DNA of 47,605 nt from Gnomoniopsis sp. IMI 355080 (lineage: Eukaryota > Ascomycota > Sordariomycetes > Diaporthales > Gnomoniaceae). Position numbers and translations under genes: made by a program. The notes under the pieces were generated by a model. That model did not search any database, was not told where the DNA came from, and saw only the letters and a list, made by a program, of their open reading frames with translations. The DNA lies in the NCBI GenBank assembly GCA_027946555.1, contig JAPEVC010000259.1, positions 1 through 47,605 of the forward strand, given 5' to 3'. Below, piece after piece: positions 42,425-47,605 of the stretch (position 1 is its first letter; each line of letters opens with the position of its first letter).

Positions 42425-43604
42425 CGTCGGCGTCTGGAAAAGTTCGATACCTTTACAAAATCCGCTGCATGGTCAATATGCATCTCATTGATGTTGAAAG
42501 TCTCGCGGTGCGACTTTCCTGGTAGCTTTTGATCATAGTGTTGACAATTGCAAACCAAGGGTCATCAATGATCTTACTCCCTTTTCTTATGAACTTGTTG
42601 AAGGCCAGCGCATGTTCTGCACATATTCATCACATATAATTTGGTGCGTGGCAGTGCCGTGATTATACATATTGTATTAGAGGATATCTAGCGGGCGTAA
42701 CAATTGAGTGGCCGGTTGGGTATGTATAGGCCGATGCAAATTGTGAGAAAGGACAACACCCAACAGAAAGGGAAATTCTTTGCTCGCCGTCCATTTTTTT
42801 CGACGCCGTCATCATCATTTTTTTCATCATTGTCTTCATCAATTACCGCCTGAGAAAAAGGAAAGTCCATCAAACCTTTCATGGCATCCCTCATATTGCT
42901 ATCTTTTGCTCAACAGCTCATCGTACATCAGCAACGTTCGAAGCTTGCAAACTTGCTTGCGGAACCGCTCGCACGCAACAATGCTCCTTAAGTTACCTCA
43001 CTCCATATCACGCCCCCCTTCACTGTCCTTCATCTCATCATCCATGCGCGCTGAGTATGAAGTCGACTGCACCCATTCCAAGCCATGTTCCCAAACATGA
43101 TCAATAACAAATGATAATGAGAAGCGTCCACCGTTAACTGTCATCAATGATATATTGCGTCATTCCGTCGTTAGTAATTGATTGAACCAAAGTCCATTCC
43201 TTCTTTCCGTTTGCATCCCTTTCATGAAACACCCCTTCATTCATCGTTTGGCTTCAAGACAGCCCGTGGCACCACAGACAGTACCTTATCCAGATCACTC
43301 CATGAAATCCAGTCTAACGAGCTATTAGACCGTCCTGTGCGTATGTGTGTGTCTCTCTCTCTTCATCCTGGTGCTGGTGTAAAGTTTGTCCTGTCTTTGG
43401 TACTCCAGCGAAAATCAAACCCCCTCCATTTTCGTAACGGCCCCGTCCCGCGCCGTTTTCGTGAACTTTTTGTCTTTGTGTCGTCGTTATACAGATTCAT
43501 GGGAAGCAATAAAGCGTCTAAACTGGGTAAAAGGGGCAAAAGAAGCAGAGAAACCGGGGTTGTGAGAACGCAAGGCAAGGGTTCGCAAAATGGCGGTGAA
43601 GCAG
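42425..43604. other. Convergent intergenic region, nop2 / byr4
   Basis: A gap of 1.2 kb holding the 3' ends of a plus- and a minus-strand gene. The open frames here are short and have no motifs. CT-rich stretches lie near 43340-43370. No RNA gene was seen. Confidence 0.5.
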
Positions 43605-46600
43605 TTATTGATCCGCGGCCTCGTTGACCACGCTGCGAATCATCCATCGCCAATTGTCTCGATCACGATTGCCCATGCCGAGCCATCTTTCACACTTTTT
43701 GCGCCAACGCTCTTCCTCTTCACGTTGTCTTCTGACGAATTCAGGCCCAACGTCGAACTCTTCACCAACGAGCCAATCGTCTTTGACGTCGCTCACACGC
43801 CCAGTTTCAGTCGTGTCAGCCGTGTTGTCTTCAAGATCAGGAATATCCTTAAAAACATCATCCTCATCGTCGAAAACATTGAACCCTTCCATAGGATCGG
43901 TGATTTCTGACTGGGCAGACTGAGGCCCTAGCTTGAGCCAGCACATGTTCTGAGGATCGAAGACCATGCCGCCAACGACCTGCACGCCCTTTGTGGAGCT
44001 GATATTGGTAATCAGAGCTGGCCTGGGTGTAGCATTTTCCTTGTCGCGAATTGAGAAAACTGGTGGTATGGAGGCAGTGGATGGTGAGGATGCCGGGGCA
44101 TCAAAGCCATTCAAGGCATGGTCGTTGCCCTCCCACCGATATGTCTCTGGGTTGTAGAGCATACCACTGACCACTATTATTAATTAGTCAAGCCGATCAT
44201 GTTTCAATTGAACATTTAAAGGGACTCACTTTTGGACTCCTTGGTCGGATTGAGGTTAGCAATCAAGTGTGGCTTGAGTTGCGGCGGCTTGCGAGGCAGC
44301 TTCTTAGACCTGATAGTGCCTTGTGGCGGATGCAGGGGATGCAGGTTACTCCTCGTTGACAGTTGCGCAACGCGCTGCGACGTTAGAGGTGCAAGCGGAC
44401 CGGAGGAAGGGACTCGCTGTGCAAGGTTTGTTTCCCTGGCGATCCTACTGGAAGCCGTGTCACGTGCAAAACGGGGTTGGTTATCGAATCTCGCCGGCGA
44501 GTGGAGTGTTGAGTGGGGCGTAGATGGGGCCGGGGAGTTGGTCCGCCCTGGCAGCAGATGCTGCATGACCTTATTGCGGAACTGAGTCGGGTACTGAGCG
44601 TTGTTGACTGCTTTGGGCTGCTTAACGAATTCCGACTCTGTCTTCGCAGAGGTGGGCAAATCATCGAACGCATCGAGTTCATGGCCGTCTCCGAAGAGTC
44701 TGGGTCGCTTCGGCAGACTGAGAGGACGCCGCACGCCAGCACTGGCCAGCTTTTCGGTTCGACTTCTTTTCTTGTTAGGACTCGGTGACCTCACTGTTGT
44801 TCGGGACACTGCCCGAGATGAAGGTCGCATATCGTAGGTGAGGTCCGAATCATGGCGACGTAGTGACCTAGTGCCCCAGGCATTGACATTGGAAGACTGG
44901 ACAGTCGAAGCGCCCGCGGGCAAGAAGGGCTTTCTAGCTTGTGACGCCGAGCTCTCTGCCATTGATAGTCGAGCGCGGTCCACAGGAGTCTTGGGTCGCA
45001 GCTGTGATTGTGGTCGAGACCCTGAGTCTGTCCGAGACGGAGGCCGCCCCGAAATCGACCTCACGGGGGAATTCCCAGAACCCAGCACAGGAAGCGACCG
45101 CTTGAGCCGCAAGAGCTGTGCATTGGTAGTTGTAGGTTCCGCCCGTAGCGATACAGAAGAGGTCTTTGGACCTACTTCTTTCTTGCGCGGCGTCGATGGA
45201 GTAGGAAAGCTTGGTCCAGATGGTGTGATTGGGGTCGTATTGCTTGCGGTGGAGGACTGTGAGGATTGTGACATGTGTCCCAGGCGGGACCGAGATCTCC
45301 TCGAAGGGCGAGAAGCGATGAACCCTCCGCTCTCCGACACCGGCTCCAAAGAACTTTGGGTCAGAGACCTCTCGTGGTGTGGTTGCGCAGGCCGAGGTAA
45401 TCGGGAGGTGGTTGCAATTGGCTTGTTCGTGAATGTCAGAGAGACAGCAGCCTTGGGGCGAAGAGGGCTTGTCGTCTTTGTATCCCGCAGTTTGACGTTG
45501 GTGTGAAGTTTTAGTTTGCCTGAACCGAACACGGACCCATCGCCAACATCCAGATCGTCGAAGAAGTCGGCCCCTTCACCGTCCTGCGAGTCTGACTTGA
45601 GCGGCAGCAGCGGTTCCTCGGCGATGGGTCGTGCCGGGGAACGATTGCGCCGCTGCCTTTTCAGCCTTTCCCTCAGGTCCAATGGACCGACTGGCAACTC
45701 GATGCCGTCCAATTGTGCCTCGTCTTCGCTCTCGGCGGTGATGGAACTGGAGATGCTCGGGCTAAAAGCTGACGCTGATGAGCTACGATTTGAACGGCCG
45801 TCCCTCCTCGTGCCTCCGTAGCGAGTGCCCAGACTGCCCTCACCCCAGTCGAAATCGTCGTTCGTGCTGAGGGGCGTCTTTGGGATATCTCTGCGTGATG
45901 ATAGCTTCAGCGTGCCGTCGGATGGCAACTCCAGATCCTGTTCAAAATCGTCGTCTCCTTGCTTTGGGGATGGCGTCTTAATAGTCGCGATCTTGGGCAG
46001 CACAGGCTTGCTGACCCGGCGTGTCTTGGACACCTTGATAGTCTCGGTGCCGTCGCCAAAAAGATCCTCGTCTTCTTCGGTGTCGCGGAACCGATCCAGG
46101 TTGATGGGAGGAGCGAGGACTCTTGCAGGTGTTTGGGTAGGCTTTGTCTGTCCTTGTATGATGGCCGCTGGATCTAGTAATTTGGAGGGGCTTGGACCCG
46201 CAGAGCTGACCTGTCTCAAGACGTCCGGGTAACGGGTAGGGTCTTGAACCTTGATGCGCAAGGCGTCGGTACCTTCAGGAAGCATGAGGTCATCGCTCCA
46301 GTCCTCCTGGAGAATCCTCTTGACTTTGCGGCCACCTAGTCTCTTGATGGTGCCTTGCAGGGCAGACGATGGGACATCTTTTGGGATGGGAATGCCAGCA
46401 CTGGCGGCGATGGCGATGGCGTTTAGGGTTGATTTTTCGTCATCATTGGGAAGATGGACCTGTTTGTCTTCTTCGGGGTGCACAGACTCCCGTTCGGAGC
46501 GCATGGAAAGTTGTGAGGTTGTGCTCTCTCTTCGGAGATGGGGGTGGTTTGCCGAAATGAGGGAAGGATTCCTCAAGGCAAGATCGTCGGCCTCAATTAA

Positions 46601-46681
46601 AAAGTCGTCATCGTCCCAGTTTTCGACATCCTCGTCGACCGGTTTCCTGTCTTTAATTCGTAAGGTGTCCATGATGTCCAT
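43605..46681 (-). CDS. byr4: Byr4/Bfa1-type GAP subunit of the septation network
   Basis: Two exons, join(43605..44173, 44230..46681), give 1006 residues; the 56-nt intron (gtgagt...atag) splits the codon of the Met that opens MVSGMLYNPE. The N-terminus has VENWDDDDFLIEADD, and conserved patches include EEDEDLFGDG (near 190-205) and EDWSDDLMLP (near 125). The middle 600 residues are Ser/Arg/Pro-rich and look disordered. The C-terminal 190 residues form the best conserved part: SGMLYNPETYRWEGND, GGMVFDPQNMCWLKLG, then PEFVRRQREEEERWRKKCE. By family knowledge Byr4 (Bfa1 in budding yeast) joins Cdc16/Bub2 as a two-part GAP for the GTPase Spg1/Tem1 at the spindle pole body, delaying septation or mitotic exit. 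The length fits filamentous-fungal orthologues. Confidence 0.9.
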
Positions 46682-47605
46682 GGTATGGGGCTTGCTCGAA
46701 CAGCGTTGGACGTCATAGATGGTGCGAGGAAAACAGTAGCTGCTATCATCAAAGGTCGGCGTCGATGGACGATTGTTGTTGACTATTGATACGACAGTAG
46801 ATTGAAGAGCAGGCCGTCATGATTGTCAAGTGGGCACGCAGAGGCGCTTAGTTCATTCCGAAAAGCTTTGGGTCGTTTGGATAATGGGCGAAAGAAAGAA
46901 GAAAGACTGTTGGCCTATGCTGGCTAGCGGTAAGTGAGAAATGGGGTGCTGTGCTTGAGATTCGAGTGGGAGCGACCTCTAGCACTACTCGTTACAAAGT
47001 GTGAAAGGACTGGACCCCGAACTGAATGATGCGATGCCAGACCTGGACAAAGGTGGGCACGAGTCCGTAAGAAAAGGCGCTGGTCCGAGTACCTGGTGTT
47101 GTGGAGCTGTTGATGCGAAATGAGGAGGAAGGATGCGCAATGCACGTCAATCGGAAATAGAGCGGGGGCTGGGAATGGACGAGACCAGACAGATGACAGA
47201 TATCAACCGTGCTCGGTAGAGTCCGTACACGGCCCCGTATCGATTGACCCGTATTGCGGGTGGGTCGGGGGGGGGGAGACTTGACAAGTCCTGGTCGACC
47301 AGTTCGCTAAACAAATTGAAGAAGAAGAAAGAAACAACTCGGGCGAAATGGAGGTGCAGTTGCAGGTGCAGGTGTGTAGGTGTGAGTGACAGGTCGGTCA
47401 CCTGCGCAATGTGATGGCGCGAAGTATCGAGACAGGAATGCTTTGAGAAAGGGAGTGTGGGCTTGGAAGGGGGGTGGTCGAGACAAAAACCTGCACAACA
47501 GGGTCCCTTCTTCCTCACACTGATGAACGGGGGGCCACCAAAAAAAGCTGCAGGTGGCTGGAAGCTGGAGCTGGGAGCTGGGCAGGCGCGCAGGCTGGCC
47601 GGGGG
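46682..47605. other. Upstream region of byr4 to the window end
   Basis: About 0.9 kb upstream of the byr4 start. The minus-strand sequence is C/T-rich, as expected for a promoter and leader. A run of 10 G occurs at 47267-47276, and short purine runs (GAAGAAGAAAGAAA) lie near 47320. No gene can be called; a gene could start beyond the window end. Confidence 0.45.

Noticed and set aside
44838..45506. 222-codon plus-strand frame opposite byr4
   Set aside because: Antisense shadow of the Ser/Arg-rich byr4 exon, with no domain signature.
1..47605. tRNA, rRNA, CRISPR or intact transposon
   Set aside because: I found no convincing A/B box pair with a cloverleaf, no spaced direct repeats, and no transposase or reverse-transcriptase motif; a covariance-model scan would be decisive for tRNAs.

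Overview
The window is nuclear DNA of a filamentous ascomycete (Pezizomycotina, probably Sordariomycetes; the class is my inference). The reasons are short 50-150 nt introns with GTANGT donors and CTNAC-like branch points, a Zn2Cys6 regulator, fungal-type Byr4, Get5 and Ufd1 proteins, a cofilin whose first exon is only ATG, and TAGGTACC/CCTAGG-rich intergenic DNA. Gene models below were spliced by hand, so exon joins are given.

Layout. 1-9.1 kb: a long 5' intergenic stretch, a Zn2Cys6 transcription factor, the AAA+ helicase Rvb2 (minus) and a divergent uncharacterised coiled-coil protein. 10-31.6 kb: an unusual block in which nearly every gene encodes one small fungal Myb/SANT-like module followed by a low-complexity basic/acidic tail. 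Minus-strand modules lie at 9982-12156 (five in a tight array), 12771-13969, 18417-19888 and 24800-25256. Plus-strand modules lie at 16183-17019, 20890-21836, 27098-27947 and 29805-31627. The only recognisable unrelated gene inside the block is ufd1 (minus, 22254-23605). Long gene-poor gaps, a 34-bp-armed fold-back element and a 13-bp minisatellite also lie in it. 33.7-46.7 kb: conserved housekeeping genes. These are mitochondrial hsp60, a GIY-YIG-like protein with 17-residue basic repeats, cofilin, Get5, the rRNA methyltransferase Nop2 and the septation/mitotic-exit GAP subunit Byr4.

The Myb-like block is the main discovery candidate. I count twelve modules in about 22 kb. They fall into a 'QH' class (W-x-D/E start, intron just before a QH-aromatic motif) and a 'DW' class (intron just before an I/V-D/N-W/F motif). 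Shared intron positions across very divergent proteins suggest old local duplication rather than chance clustering. Several tails carry SUMO-consensus (psi-K-x-E) motifs. A second oddity is a 382-bp-period tandem duplication at the convergent junction of hsp60 and the GIY-YIG-like gene. It has left a decayed tail fragment of both genes between the intact copies.

No tRNA, rRNA, CRISPR array, intact transposon or secondary-metabolite gene cluster was recognised.
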